Assembly: GCF_001900245.1 (NCBI RefSeq)
Contig: NZ_CP017813.1
Location: 248,001-312,000 of the forward strand
Length of the DNA: 64,000 nt
Origin: Mycoplasmopsis pullorum
GTDB taxonomy: Bacteria > Bacillota_I > Bacilli_A > Mycoplasmatales > Metamycoplasmataceae
Reading direction: 5' to 3'
In this document: piece by piece, positions 9,927 through 19,803 of the stretch
Layout: every line of letters starts with the position of its first letter
Position numbering within the stretch: the stretch's first letter is position 1
Notes under the pieces: generated by a model
Seen by the model: only the letters and a program-made list of their open reading frames with translations
What the model was told of the DNA's origin: nothing
Database searches by the model: none
Made by a program: the position numbers and the translations under genes

Positions 9927-12192
9927 GAATATTGACTTTAATATTTTTGACAAAATGAGGTGAGAGACACCTTTTTTTGTTTTTGATAAAGAAATAGATA
10001 CAACCTTATTAAATCTACATAATCAAATTTGAAATTCTGATTTAGAAAATTTCGATTTTTTAAATGATGAAGATGATTTGGATGGGCCAGATTTGATGTG
10101 ATCACTTGATATCGAAAACTTAAGTTTTGATGGTCACAATGATGAAGTAATAGGAGCTTATAATAAAACATTTAACATTTACAAAGAGCAAGCGATTCAT
10201 TCCTATGCTCAAAAAAACAATATTAATTTCAATCATATTTTTTATGTTCCAATGTTGGACAATTTAGAAAATAAGTGAAATAACACACAAAACGCACTTA
10301 ATGATGATGCAATTGATTTAATTGTCGATCCACATTTTGTTTTAAAAACTCCAAATAATGATTTACCAATTAAATCTACTTTTTTTATTTGAGATAAAAA
10401 AGCTAATAAAATAGTGTATTTAAAATATTCTATGTCAGTAAACAAAGAATATTATCAAAAAGCATTTTATGACTTAAGTGTTTTGCAAAATATTGGTATA
10501 AAAGTTGAAGATATATCGGTTTATTTAATGGATTTAATCGACAAATACGAAAAATCGTCCACAAGGGGACAAATCAAATTTCGTGAACAAAGAGCAGGAT
10601 CGTTTGCTAAAGGTAAAGCTGCCCTTGGGAACGGCCAACTCGAAAAACAAGCAAGTTATTTAAAAAATAGCGGACTATTTTTAGAAAAAGCAAAAGAATT
10701 TGGACACTATAAGAATTTAACTCTTTTCGATTTGGCCAGTGCAAATTATATGTATACAAAAAATCCGATTTTTCAGATTAAAGATGATGTAGTCGCAATT
10801 AAATACGATTCTTGAGACAATGAAAAAAATATTGTTAATATTTGTGAATCGTTTAAGTACGTTATTAATAATATTTTGAATTTGTATTTAGAAAATCCAC
10901 AATTAAATTCAAAAACACTTTATAACTTCTTTCTTGGTAAAAATATTAATAATTTTGACGATTTTCAAAATAATGATTTTGATTTATCAGTTTGAAATGA
11001 AAAAGTAAAACATTTAGAGCAACCGATTAAATTAAAGTTAGCCCAAACTTTGTTTGGTCCACATTTTCGTGAAAATTCATCAAAATTGTACGGTGCTCCT
11101 GACAAACAATTTTTAGTAAAAGATACTAAAAATTTCGATCAAGAATTCATAAATTGTCCAAATTTTTGACGATTGTCTACATTAAATGTCATTAAAAAAA
11201 TACACGTAAAAAATGCTAGAACAATTTGATACGACTATGAGGGACTGTCTTCAATTTTGCCAATTATTAATGGTAATTTTTCATACCAGCAAATAGTGAA
11301 CCAAGTCTCAATAATTGAGACTGTAAATGGAGAAGAGTGTCATCGCGAAAACCTTGTAATTGATACTAATAATATGAAATTGATCGACTTAGTTGAATTT
11401 ATAGAGAAGATTTATTCTAATGGTGCGGACAACTTTGTAGTATTTAACAAAACATATGAAAATTCGCGTAATAGCGAAATTGAAGATATGGTTAAAAACG
11501 CTTTTGAGCGAGCTAGAAATTTCCTGGAAAATAACCAAAATTACTATGACACTGACGCAATTGTTGAAGATGTAGAATTTTATAAAGCTTTTTTAGCTAA
11601 GGGATACGATCATTGAACCAAATTTAGTTTTTTAGTCCAGCACATTAATAGTAATACAATCGATTTAGCAGACTGTTTTAAAGCGAGCTCTACCTTAAAT
11701 TCCACACCGGGATACGAACATAAAATTGCTTTTGAGATCCAAGACAATAAAATTGTTAAATCAAATGTAGATCTTTCAACCTATAAAACTTCAGAAAAAT
11801 TGTTACATAAATTAAGTAATAATGTCTTTTTAAAACAGCTTCATTATACTCACTCAATTAAGAAAATTGAGCATGTTATTACTTCAAATCAATTAAAATT
11901 GAAAACTTTAATCAAACCATATAAAAGTCTAAAAATTCAAAAAGGTACGATGGCAATGGATGAAGCGATCAAGCGTTATGTTGGAATCACTGATGATAAT
12001 GTTTGAAATTATATTTCGGAAAAATTAAAAGAGTATTGCGAAAATGATGTACTTGCAATGATTATGGTTTATGAGTTCATTATGCAAATAGTCAGAACAA
12101 CAAATCCGGAGATTGATAATTATGAGTATAATTTAGAATCGAGTGATGTTGTTTATACTTTAGAGGAACAAAAAATAGTAGTAGCTAAATAG
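9916..12192 (+). CDS. DUF2779-type protein: Cas4/RecB-like N-terminus plus DEDDy exonuclease domain
   Basis: A 758-residue predicted nuclease. The N-terminal half (about 110-250) resembles Cas4/RecB-like nucleases: LIVDPHFVLKT, then IKSTFFIWDKKANKIVYLKY and the helix YYQKAFYDLSVLQNIGIKV. The C-terminal half (about 435-725) is an RNase H-fold exonuclease of the kind called DUF2779. D440 and E442 lie in WYDYEG, a second motif lies in VVFNKTYENSRN, and the third is Y707-C-E-N-D711 (YxxxD, the DEDDy form). All four acidic positions appear present. It overlaps the YqaJ-like gene by 11 bases, so the two are translationally coupled. The biological role of DUF2779 is not established. Confidence 0.7.
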
Positions 12193-12213
12193 GTTAGTTG
12201 CTACTATTTTTAA
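12172..12213 (+). terminator. Terminator of the nuclease cluster
   Basis: AAAATAGTAG pairs with CTACTATTTT (12201-12210) and is followed by T-rich sequence. The stem overlaps the last codons of the DUF2779-type gene. Confidence 0.65.
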
Positions 12214-12234
12214 AGCTTAAAAATTATTGTAAAA

Positions 12235-12240
12235 TATAAT
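12235..12240 (+). promoter_or_regulatory. -10 box of pncB
   Basis: TATAAT lies 24 bases before the ATG, with a GAGG Shine-Dalgarno motif at 12255-12258 between them. Confidence 0.5.
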
Positions 12241-12263
12241 AACATAGAAAAAATGAGGTTTCG

Positions 12264-13256
12264 ATGGATAAAAGACAATTTATAGCTAGTTATTTTGAAA
12301 AAACTAAAACAATTTTGGAACATGAAAAACCAAACAATGTTATTATTTTGCAATTTTTTCAACGTAAAGATAATGCGATGCTTGCTGGAATGAGCGAAGT
12401 ATTGGAACTATTAAAAAATGAAACAGATACTAGCAAATATAAAATCAGATACATACCTGATGGAACAATAATTAATAATTTAGATATTGTTTTAGAATTA
12501 GAAGGAAATTATCAAGATTTCGGTATTTGAGAAGGTATGATTGACGGTATTTTAGCTCGTTCAACTTCGATAGCTACTAATGCCTATTCTTGTGTCCAAG
12601 CGGCACAAGGGAAACCCGTGATATTCATGGGAGACAGAGCTGATCATTACTTAAATCAGTTTGTTGATGGCAAAGCAGTAGCTTTAGCTGGTGTTAAATT
12701 AGTTTCAACTCCTGCTCAAAAATTTATTGATTCGGATGAAGTTTTTGGTAGTGTACCGCACGTATTACTTCAAGGTTTTAATGGAGATGTTGTCGCCGCA
12801 ATGCAAGCATACCATAAACATTTTCCAAATAATAAGTTAATTGCTTTAATCGACTATCACAATGATATTATTAGTGATGCCAAGAAAGTCTGGGACGCGA
12901 TGGGGACAAAAGTGTGAGGTGTTCGGATCGATACATCTAAAAACATGATTGACCACATGTTTGACAATGAAGAACCACATTATGGTGTGAATGTCGAACA
13001 AGTAAAACGTCTAAGAAAAGCATTGGATGAAATAGGTGCAACCAGCTATAAAATAGTTGTTTCTAGTGGTTTTGATGCTAAGAAAATTGCACACTTTGAA
13101 GCTGAAGGTGCCCCAGTAGACTATTATGGTGTTGGTGCATCAATTTTTAAATTAAATAATTCCTTTTCTGCTGATGCTACTGTCTTAAACGGACAATTAG
13201 AAGCTAAAGAAGGAAGAGAATATCGTAAAAACGAAAATTTAAAGGAATTTAATTAA
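12264..13256 (+). CDS. pncB: Nicotinate phosphoribosyltransferase
   Basis: Predicted NAPRT, 330 residues, converting nicotinate and PRPP to nicotinate mononucleotide for NAD synthesis. Family segments include DNAMLAGMSEVLELLKN, GIWEGMIDGILARSTSIATN, MGDRADHYLNQFVDG, GSVPHVLLQGFNGD, LIALIDYHNDIISDAKKVWD, the PRPP-site strand VWGVRIDTS, and KIVVSSGFDAKKI followed by VDYYGVGASIF. Two TGA Trp codons join the segments. It is slightly shorter than most type-2 NAPRTs. An exonuclease-like gene follows after 3 bases, probably in the same transcript. Confidence 0.9.
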
Positions 13257-13259
13257 AAA

Positions 13260-13859
13260 ATGAGTTCAGATACTAAAGAAATCGTATTTTTAGATATTAA
13301 AACCAACGGATATGATGTTGGTGAAACTGTTTTGTCAATTAGTGCAATTAAATTTGAAATTAACAAAAAAACTGGGATTTTTAAAAAGATCGGTGACTTT
13401 ACACGATATTACTCATATAAAAATAATGAACCTGAGAAGTTTTTGGATTTTCACGGTTTAAGTAAAGTAAAATTAGCACAAAAACGCAAGGATTCATTAC
13501 GAAACACACAAGAATCATATTCAGATGATTTTAATTCGGACTTTATTGAATTATTTAATTTCTGTGGACAAAATGAATATTTTGTTGGTTTGAATATTAA
13601 AAGATGAGGTGGATTCATTCAATTCCCTTTAGCTAAGCAATATGATTTAATGTATGAGGGAATTAACGTTACCAAACTAGAGGGGAATTGAAAAGGACAT
13701 AAGTATCCCCAACTTTACGATTGTGTCAAATTTTTTGATTTAGCTTACACTTGAGATGATATTAGTGACAGTTATTTATCTGCACTAGCAACAGCTGAAA
13801 TTTTTATGAATTTCTTAAAACTTAAGGTTGTAAGTGCTTTAGATTTTTTAGAATCTTAA
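13260..13859 (+). CDS. Degenerate DnaQ-fold (3'-5' exonuclease-like) protein
   Basis: A 199-residue protein with the fold signature of DnaQ/epsilon-type exonucleases but without their active site. The first motif reads FLDIKTNG (D12, but K14 where the metal-binding Glu of DxETTG is expected). The middle motif is FVGLNIKRWGGFIQFPLA, where family members have HN...FD. The last reads SYLSALATAEIFMNFL, with Ser in place of the Asp of DALATA. The HGLS segment and overall order match the family. It follows pncB by 3 bases. It may be a non-catalytic binding protein or a decaying gene; the frame is intact. Confidence 0.65.
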
Positions 13860-13871
13860 AAAGACAAAAAT

Positions 13872-13903
13872 AAAAAAGATAGCGATAATGCTATCTTTTT
13901 TAT
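13872..13903. terminator. Bidirectional terminator between the DnaQ-like gene and rnpB
   Basis: AAAAAAGATAGC pairs with GCTATCTTTTTT over a 6-base loop. The A run on the left and T run on the right let it serve both the plus-strand gene and the converging rnpB. Confidence 0.85.
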
Positions 13904-14182
13904 AACATCTATAAACCGCTTTCTGTACCTTTATTCAAGGTGCTAACAATTTATCTAATTACATGAGTAATTTTTTAAATAAGTTCATTTTCCTATTTAA
14001 AATTCCTATACCAAAATTTTAGTTTCTAGCTCATGGAGTTTACCCGTTTCACAATTCTCGTCTCTGTGGCACTTGTCGTCTAGGCTCAAGTTTATTAAAC
14101 TTGACATGAACACTACGAACATCTCAGTTCGTGCTAGTGCGGATTTTCCTCAACCAAAATGGCCGCTGTTAGCCGATGTCAA
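13903..14182 (-). ncRNA. rnpB: RNase P RNA
   Basis: The catalytic RNA of RNase P, which matures tRNA 5' ends. On the minus strand the conserved core elements occur in order. GAGGAAAATCCG (P4 5' side region) is at about 14138-14149 and CACAGAGACGAGAATTG at about 14060-14076. GAAACGGGTAAACTCC (CR IV region) follows at about 14037-14052, then ATGAGCTAGAAACT. The 3' element CAGAAAGCGGTTTATAG lies at about 13908-13924. The ends pair as P1 (TGACATC with GATGTTA). The total of about 280 bases is very short for this RNA. The ends are estimated from P1 and from the promoter. Confidence 0.9.
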
Positions 14183-14186
14183 AAAA

Positions 14187-14192
14187 ATAATA
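14187..14192 (-). promoter_or_regulatory. -10 box of rnpB
   Basis: On the minus strand TATTAT lies 5-6 bases before the predicted RNA 5' end. A TTGTTT -35-like box sits 16 bases further upstream. Confidence 0.6.
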
Positions 14193-14253
14193 CCACAATT
14201 TTCTAAAAAAACAAACACTCAAACGAAAGAACTACAAACCAAAACCAAAAAAG

Positions 14254-14272
14254 TTTTTTTTTTTTTTTTTTT
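14254..14272 (+). repeat. Homopolymeric T19 tract upstream of comEA
   Basis: Nineteen consecutive Ts lie between the rnpB promoter and the comEA start. Such tracts are prone to length change by slipped-strand mispairing. Confidence 0.8.
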
Positions 14273-14305
14273 GAAAATTGAATTTTATTGCTCATTAATA
14301 ATGAG

Positions 14306-14818
14306 ATGAAAAATAGTAAACCTTGAAAAATGTATTTAATTTTAATTATCCTTTTATTAGCATTAAGTGTAACTGTAGTTATCTCAAATCATAATTTAGT
14401 TCAAAAAAGCTCTATTAGTGAAAAATACATAACAAAAACTAATGAATATGTTTACCAATTAAGTGGAGCGGTTAAGTATGCAAAAGTATCTTCAATGCAA
14501 CCGCTAACATATCGAGAATTATTTTTAAAAGCAAAAATAAACGAAACATCTGACATTAGTTCGTTTAGTTTGAGTAGTTTTGCAAAGTTAAATGACGTGA
14601 TTTTTATTCCTTTTAAAGACGAAAAAATAAAATTTAATGATATTACATCACCATCTGAATTAGTCCGATATGGAATTAAAATAAAAATTGCAGAAGCCAT
14701 CATAAAATTAAAAAACGATAAGGACACAAATTTAACGTGAGAAGATATTGGAAATGTACAAGGAGTTGGTCCAGTTACACTCAAGCGATTGCAAAAATAT
14801 TTAATACTAGAGAATTAA
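14306..14818 (+). CDS. comEA: ComEA-like helix-hairpin-helix DNA-binding protein
   Basis: A 170-residue membrane-anchored DNA-binding protein of the competence type. The start at 14306 adds a short basic head with a TGA Trp before the single membrane helix MYLILIILLLALSVTVVI; 14330 is an alternative start. A SLBB-like region follows (about 45-115; TYRELFLKAKINETSDIS). The C-terminus has an HhH motif, DIGNVQGVGPVTLKRLQKYL, where ComEA proteins have 'LPGIGPSKAQAII'. The ATG directly abuts a CTCATTA/TAATGAG inverted repeat and has no clear Shine-Dalgarno. comEC follows immediately. Binding of incoming DNA outside the membrane is the family role. Confidence 0.75.
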
Positions 14819-14838
14819 ATTACACATTAAATTTATTT

Positions 14839-16083
14839 TTGATTATTTTATTTATTTACAATTGAGTTGAATTCAATTATTTAATGAGTGCCGGAATAAT
14901 AATATTAGCTATATTATTGATTCTTTTTTCTAAAACTTATAAACTAATTTTTGTTACTTTATTAGGTTTATTAATAACATATATATTAATTAACACAATT
15001 AATTATTTTTATGATAAACATCAAATATCAGAATTTTTGGTTTTAGATAAAACTCCAAAAGGATATTTAATTTCATGAAATACTAATCGATATATGTTAA
15101 TTTCATCTCAATATTTAAAAGAGGGATATCGCTACAGTGGAGATATAAAAATTCTCAAAAGCTCAGACGAAACCAAAATCAGCTATTTCACATTTCATAC
15201 AATCGGTTTTTTAAAGGTTGATAACATTATAGAAAAAAATGCATCTCCAACTATCCAACACCATATTAAAGGTTTGTTTGAAAATTATCCTAAGTATTAC
15301 AAAAAATATTTTATTAATTTAGTATTTGGATATGGTTACCATGATCTTAAAGTAGAAATTTATTACACATTTCTTAAATTAGGTATTATGCATTTTGTTG
15401 TTGTTAGCGGAATGCATTTTAGCTTTGCATACTTTATCTTAGATTTGTTACTTAAAAAAGTTAAAAATCCTATGACTAAAAAAATAATCAAATTCATAGT
15501 AATTTCCATTTATTTTTTAATGTGTAAACTCTCAATTGCTACAATCAGGTCGTTTTTGTTTTTAAGTTTATGAACTTTTATTGGAAACTATCGACAACAA
15601 AAATTTATTATGAATGCAAAAATATTCATTGCGATTTGCTTGTTCATACCACATTCAATTTATAATACGAGTTTTTGATACACATTTTTAATTTCTCAAT
15701 GCATTTACTTTTTATTTTTGTTCGAATACAAAAAGAAAATATATTTGAGCATTATTCTGTTTGTTTTGGTGCAGGTTAATTCGCAATTTTTAAATATATG
15801 ATATCGTCACCAACTAAATATCACAACTTTTTTGTATGTACCGCTATTAAGTCCATTGATGGAAATTACTTTTTATATAGCAATATTCTTTTTTCCTTTT
15901 TATAAATTTTTAGACAGTTATTTTATGTTCGTAGATCATATTTTTGAATTTTTATCAAAATGAGTATGAATTTTGGAATTTGATTGAACATTTCATTGAT
16001 TTGGTTTTGCAATAATTGTTGCATTGAGTAATTCAATACAATTTATAATATGAAAAAACATTTGTATTAATAAAAAATTGTAA
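14839..16083 (+). CDS. comEC: ComEC/Rec2-like competence membrane protein (short form)
   Basis: A polytopic membrane protein of 414 residues from the TTG at 14839, or 399 from the ATG at 14884. The frame stays open upstream into comEA, so the start is uncertain and no Shine-Dalgarno helps. The diagnostic competence-domain segment is present: LGIMHFVVVSGMHFSFAYF, equivalent to the family's H-L-x-A-I-S-G-L-H. It is followed by several membrane helices and an arginine-containing segment SIATIRSFLFLSL. It is about half the length of typical ComEC and lacks the C-terminal metallo-beta-lactamase domain. Many TGA Trp codons keep the frame open. Family role: the DNA channel for transformation. Confidence 0.75.
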
Positions 16084-16084
16084 A

Positions 16085-16090
16085 TATAAT
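16085..16090 (+). promoter_or_regulatory. -10 box before holA
   Basis: TATAAT lies 9 bases before the holA ATG, with no Shine-Dalgarno motif. This suggests an internal, leaderless promoter. Confidence 0.45.
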
Positions 16091-16099
16091 ATATTTATT

Positions 16100-17035
16100 A
16101 TGTATTTACTTTTTGGCGAAGAAACTTATTTTATAAATCAAGAACTTAATAACATTAAAAACAATTTTAGTAAATTGAATATTGAAGATTTTGATAATTA
16201 TTCAAATTTGATCGAAATAGTCGATAGAATGAGTTCTTTTAGTTTATTTTCAGAACCGAAATTATATATATTTCGCGATTTTCCGATTTTTAATGATTCA
16301 AAAGCAAAAATTGAAGGTATTGATTATTTTTTAAATTATTTAAAAGAAAAAAATGATCAAAATGAAATAGTTTTTATTCACAATGACACAACGATTGCAA
16401 AAAATAGTTTTACCAATTTCGTTCTCGGTAATTTTAAAGTAATTGAAACTAAGAAAATTAAAAATAAAGACTTACCAAAAGTTTTAGTAGATTATGTTAA
16501 TGCTTGTGGTGGTAAACTAACTATTTCTGATGCTCTTTTATTAACAGAGATTTTACCGAATAACTTAAGTATTATAATTTCAGAAATCGACAAGTTATTA
16601 TTAGAGGATAAAAATATAACTATTGACATAATTAATAAAAGTGTTCCACAGTACAATAGTGACGACACTTTTGCTTTTTCGAATTCTATCGAATCTGGAG
16701 ATTTTGTTTTGATTTGGTCTAAATATAAGGAAAGACTTCATGAAGGTGATACAATTCTTCAAATGATTGGTCAAATTTCGAGACTATTTTGTTTAGCTTC
16801 TAAAATCAATTCATTCAAAAATTTAGATTTTACATTATTACAAATCGCAACTTATTTAAAAATACATGAATTTAGAATTAAAAAAGCAAACAATTTACTA
16901 ATGAAATTTGGTGTTCGAAAAATTGAAGAAATCATAAATACATTGTCAAATTTAGAATATGACTTAAAAACAAAAGGAGTAAATGATGAACAAGCATTCG
17001 AAGTTTTCTTGATTAAATATTTTGGAAACAACTAA
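16100..17035 (+). CDS. holA: DNA polymerase III delta subunit
   Basis: Clamp-loader delta subunit, 311 residues, which opens the beta clamp during replication. The N-terminus MYLLFGEETYFINQELNNI matches the 'G.e.yli..el..I' start of HolA. The AAA-like region includes FIHNDTTI and IKNKDLPKVLVDYVN. The middle domain contains LTEILPNNLSIIISEIDKL. The C-terminal collar shows DTFAFSNSIESGD and LQMIGQISRLFCLASKI, then IHEFRIKKANNLL. There are no internal TGAs. It follows comEC by 16 bases and its last 50 bases overlap the next gene. Confidence 0.88.
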   Translation: MYLLFGEETYFINQELNNIKNNFSKLNIEDFDNYSNLIEIVDRMSSFSLFSEPKLYIFRDFPIFNDSKAKIEGIDYFLNYLKEKNDQNEIVFIHNDTTIAKNSFTNFVLGNFKVIETKKIKNKDLPKVLVDYVNACGGKLTISDALLLTEILPNNLSIIISEIDKLLLEDKNITIDIINKSVPQYNSDDTFAFSNSIESGDFVLIWSKYKERLHEGDTILQMIGQISRLFCLASKINSFKNLDFTLLQIATYLKIHEFRIKKANNLLMKFGVRKIEEIINTLSNLEYDLKTKGVNDEQAFEVFLIKYFGNN

Positions 17036-18368
17036 GCGAAAATTAGGTTTTTTTAAAACTAACAAAAGTAACAAAACCTACATTTATTTAGATAAAAATA
17101 TCTTGTTATCTAATAATTTAGAAATAATTGAAAAATACTTGATTTCAACCAAAGAAAGAATTCAAATTTTAAGTCATATTCAACCAATAGTTGTAATTCC
17201 AAATATTCATGCAATTTTTAATTTCCTATTTTCAAATGATCAAAATCAAATCAAAAATAAGCAAGAAATAATTAGAACTATCAAATTATTTTTGGCAGAA
17301 ATTCGTCGAAACGGTTTATTTGTTTTTTTTGAGATGGATATTAATGATATTTATGAATATGAGTCAAACCTAAAAAGAATTTTAGATTTTAAAGATTTTG
17401 AATCTGGAAAAACAGAAAAAAATAACTATTGAGTTCAAAAAAAACAAAACGCAGAAGAAAAATACGACGTATCTGATTTTTTAAAAACTCAAGCTTTAAA
17501 TTTGAATTTATCAGAGAGCGGTGAAAACAAATTTAAACTGTCACTTTATTATGTTTTAAAGTATTTTAAAGAATCATTTCTAATTGATGGAATAGTGTTT
17601 ACTAATTTAACTAATTTTGTTTTTTTAAAAAATAAAAACGATATTAAAGACTCTTTAAATGAAATGGATTATTTATTGAGTAAAGCGAGTTTAGATATGA
17701 AAATTAAGTTTTTACTCAAAGAAGAAATTTTTGATAAAAAACTTTTCAAAGAATTCAAAAAAATGAACGTTTTTATTGATATTGTCTACAATGTAGAAAT
17801 TAAAAAACAAAATTTTAAGGACGTGCTTAAAACTATCACTTACTACAATAAAAAAGGAATTAGTCCATTTTGAAACTTTTATTTAAGTGAATTTATTAAT
17901 AACAATCAAATTACTACTTTTTACTCAATTGATTATATTACTTCTTGATTAACATTATTATTCTTGATTAGCCCATCGATTTTAATTAATTATTTTAATA
18001 ATTTTGATAAATTTGACGTTAATTTTAAAAACTTTCTTATTAAAAATTTTAATTTTGAAAAAGATGTTGTTTCTGCAAATTTAGACATGGAAAAATATTT
18101 AATTGACTTTTTATCAAAAGTTCACAAATTTTATTATCAAATGCAAATACCTATTTCACAAGTACATAAGGTTAAAATATCATTTGTTAATAAAAATTTA
18201 GTTCTTTTTAAAATTAAATTGGAAGAACGAAATTTGATCGCTTATTATAACCTTTCCAAGAAAAATTTCTTTTTAGATTTTAGCGGTAATAAATTAATTT
18301 TTAACTCGAAATATGAACTTTTAGATAGAAAAATAACCCCATATCAGGTATTGGTTTTTGAAAAATAG
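16986..18368 (+). CDS. Unknown protein, possibly a degenerate alpha-amylase (GH13)-like protein
   Basis: A 460-residue protein that I cannot assign firmly. The start at 16986 is chosen because AAGGAG precedes it with good spacing; it overlaps the end of holA by 50 bases. The order of alternating helices and strands (for example SLYYVLKYFKESFLIDGIVF, then KKMNVFIDIVYNVE) resembles a TIM barrel. The last 60 residues (LFKIKLEERNLIAYYNLSKK ... ELLDRKITPYQVLVFEK) look like the C-terminal beta domain of GH13 enzymes, where '...L.PYe..V' is typical. No GH13 catalytic Asp/Glu motifs are visible, so if related it is inactive. rsuA follows 5 bases later. Confidence 0.55.
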
Positions 18369-18373
18369 TTATT

Positions 18374-19084
18374 ATGAGAATCGAAAAATTTTTGTCAGAT
18401 CAAATTGGTTTGAGCAGAAGCGAGATCAAAAAAATAATTCAACGCAAAAAGATTATCGTTAATGGTATAACTATAAATAAATCAATTGATATTAATCCTA
18501 ATTGTGATTTGATCAATTTTGATGGCAAAATTATTCAGTACAAAGAATTTGAATATTTTGTTTTGAATAAACCAAAAAATTATGTAAGTTCGACCGTTGA
18601 TGAGAATAAATATTTATCAGTCTTAACTTTAGTACCATCAAAACGAAAAAATTTGATTATTTTTGGTCGTTTAGACGTGGACACAGAAGGATTAATGATA
18701 GTGAGTGATGATACAAAAATGTATCATGAATTATTCCATGGTAAAAAAGATATTACTAAAACATATTTAGTGAAATTAAAACAAGATTTAACTCAAGAAG
18801 AATGTGAAAAAATTGAATCAGGAATTCAATATGACAAAGATCTAATTGCTAAACCATGCAAAGTTTGATATCTCGATTCAGAGGATAAAAAAACTGTTTT
18901 GATTCAAATTAGCGAAGGCAAATTTCATCAAATAAAGAAAATGTTTAAAAGTGTTGGTAACGAAGTGCTGAGTTTAAAAAGAATAAGTATAGGTAACATG
19001 CACCTTGATTCATTAAATCTCCAAACTGGTCAGTGTCAGGAAATCAAACGAGAATTTTTATTGGAAAAAATCTTTTCAAGCTAA
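18374..19084 (+). CDS. rsuA: RsuA-family rRNA pseudouridine synthase
   Basis: A 236-residue pseudouridine synthase of the RsuA/RluB/RluE/RluF family. It has an N-terminal S4 RNA-binding domain (MRIEKFLSDQIGLSRSEIKK, then IVNGITINKS) and the catalytic motif GRLDVDTEGLMIVSDD with the Asp nucleophile. The second motif is LIQISEGKFHQIKKMF, followed by LKRISIGNMHLDSL. RsuA modifies 16S rRNA U516; whether this enzyme acts on 16S or 23S cannot be decided from sequence, so the symbol is provisional. One TGA Trp occurs near residue 165. It ends the comEA-holA gene run. Confidence 0.85.
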
Positions 19085-19086
19085 AG

Positions 19087-19117
19087 AAAAAGGATGGAAC
19101 TTAAACCATCCTTTTTT
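19087..19117. terminator. Bidirectional terminator between rsuA and deoC
   Basis: AAAAGGATGG pairs with CCATCCTTTT over an 8-base loop and has a T run on the plus side and an A run on the other. It serves the convergent rsuA and deo operon ends. Confidence 0.85.
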
Positions 19118-19122
19118 GTTTT

Positions 19123-19785
19123 CTAGTATCCGCCTTTAGCTTCTTTACCTTCTAAAATTGAAACAGTTCTAGAAGTACCAAAGCGAGTAGCTCCTGCATT
19201 GTACATCGCGATTAAATCATCTAAATTAGAAATTCCACCAGCAGCTTTAATTTCAATTTGATCAACTACGACTGATTTCATAATTTGAATATCTTCAAGT
19301 GATGCACCACGATATGAAAAACCAGTTGAAGTTTTAACAAATTCAGCACCTGATTTTAAAACAATTTCAGTTGCTTTTTTAATTTCATCGGCAGTTAAAA
19401 GTGCTGTTTCGATAATAACTTTTAAGATGTGCGATCCACAAGCAGATTTAACAGCTTTAATGTCGTTTAAAACATATTCATAGTCTTTTTGTTTTAATCT
19501 ACCAATGTTAATAACCATGTCTATTTCGTCTGCACCATGATCAATTGCAAGTTTTGCTTCATGTGCTTTAGCTTGAGAAATCATAGCACCTAAAGGAAAT
19601 CCAACAACAGAAGTAATTCCAATACCACTATTAACTAATTTTTCTTTAGCATATTTTACTCATGAAGAATTCACACAAACAGTTTTAACATCATATTGAA
19701 TTGCTTCTTGAATTAGTTTGTCAATATCTTTCTGTGTCGCTTCAGGTTTTAAATATGTATGATCAATCATTTTATTGTAATTCAT
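19123..19785 (-). CDS. deoC: Deoxyribose-phosphate aldolase
   Basis: DeoC, 220 residues, cleaves 2-deoxyribose-5-phosphate to acetaldehyde and glyceraldehyde-3-phosphate. Family segments: [32 protein letters not shown] (with a TGA Trp), [34 protein letters not shown], and the Schiff-base lysine strand [15 protein letters not shown] followed by EIKAAGGIS and RFGTSR. The ATG at 19785 follows GGAGAT. It is the last gene of the deoD-deoA-deoC operon, 18 bases after deoA. Confidence 0.96.
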
Positions 19786-19803
19786 TTTGTAATATCTCCA
19801 TTT

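Noticed and set aside
14073-14309. Open frame on the plus strand across the rnpB region
   Set aside because: It is the antisense of RNase P RNA and contains the T19 tract; no protein features or Shine-Dalgarno.
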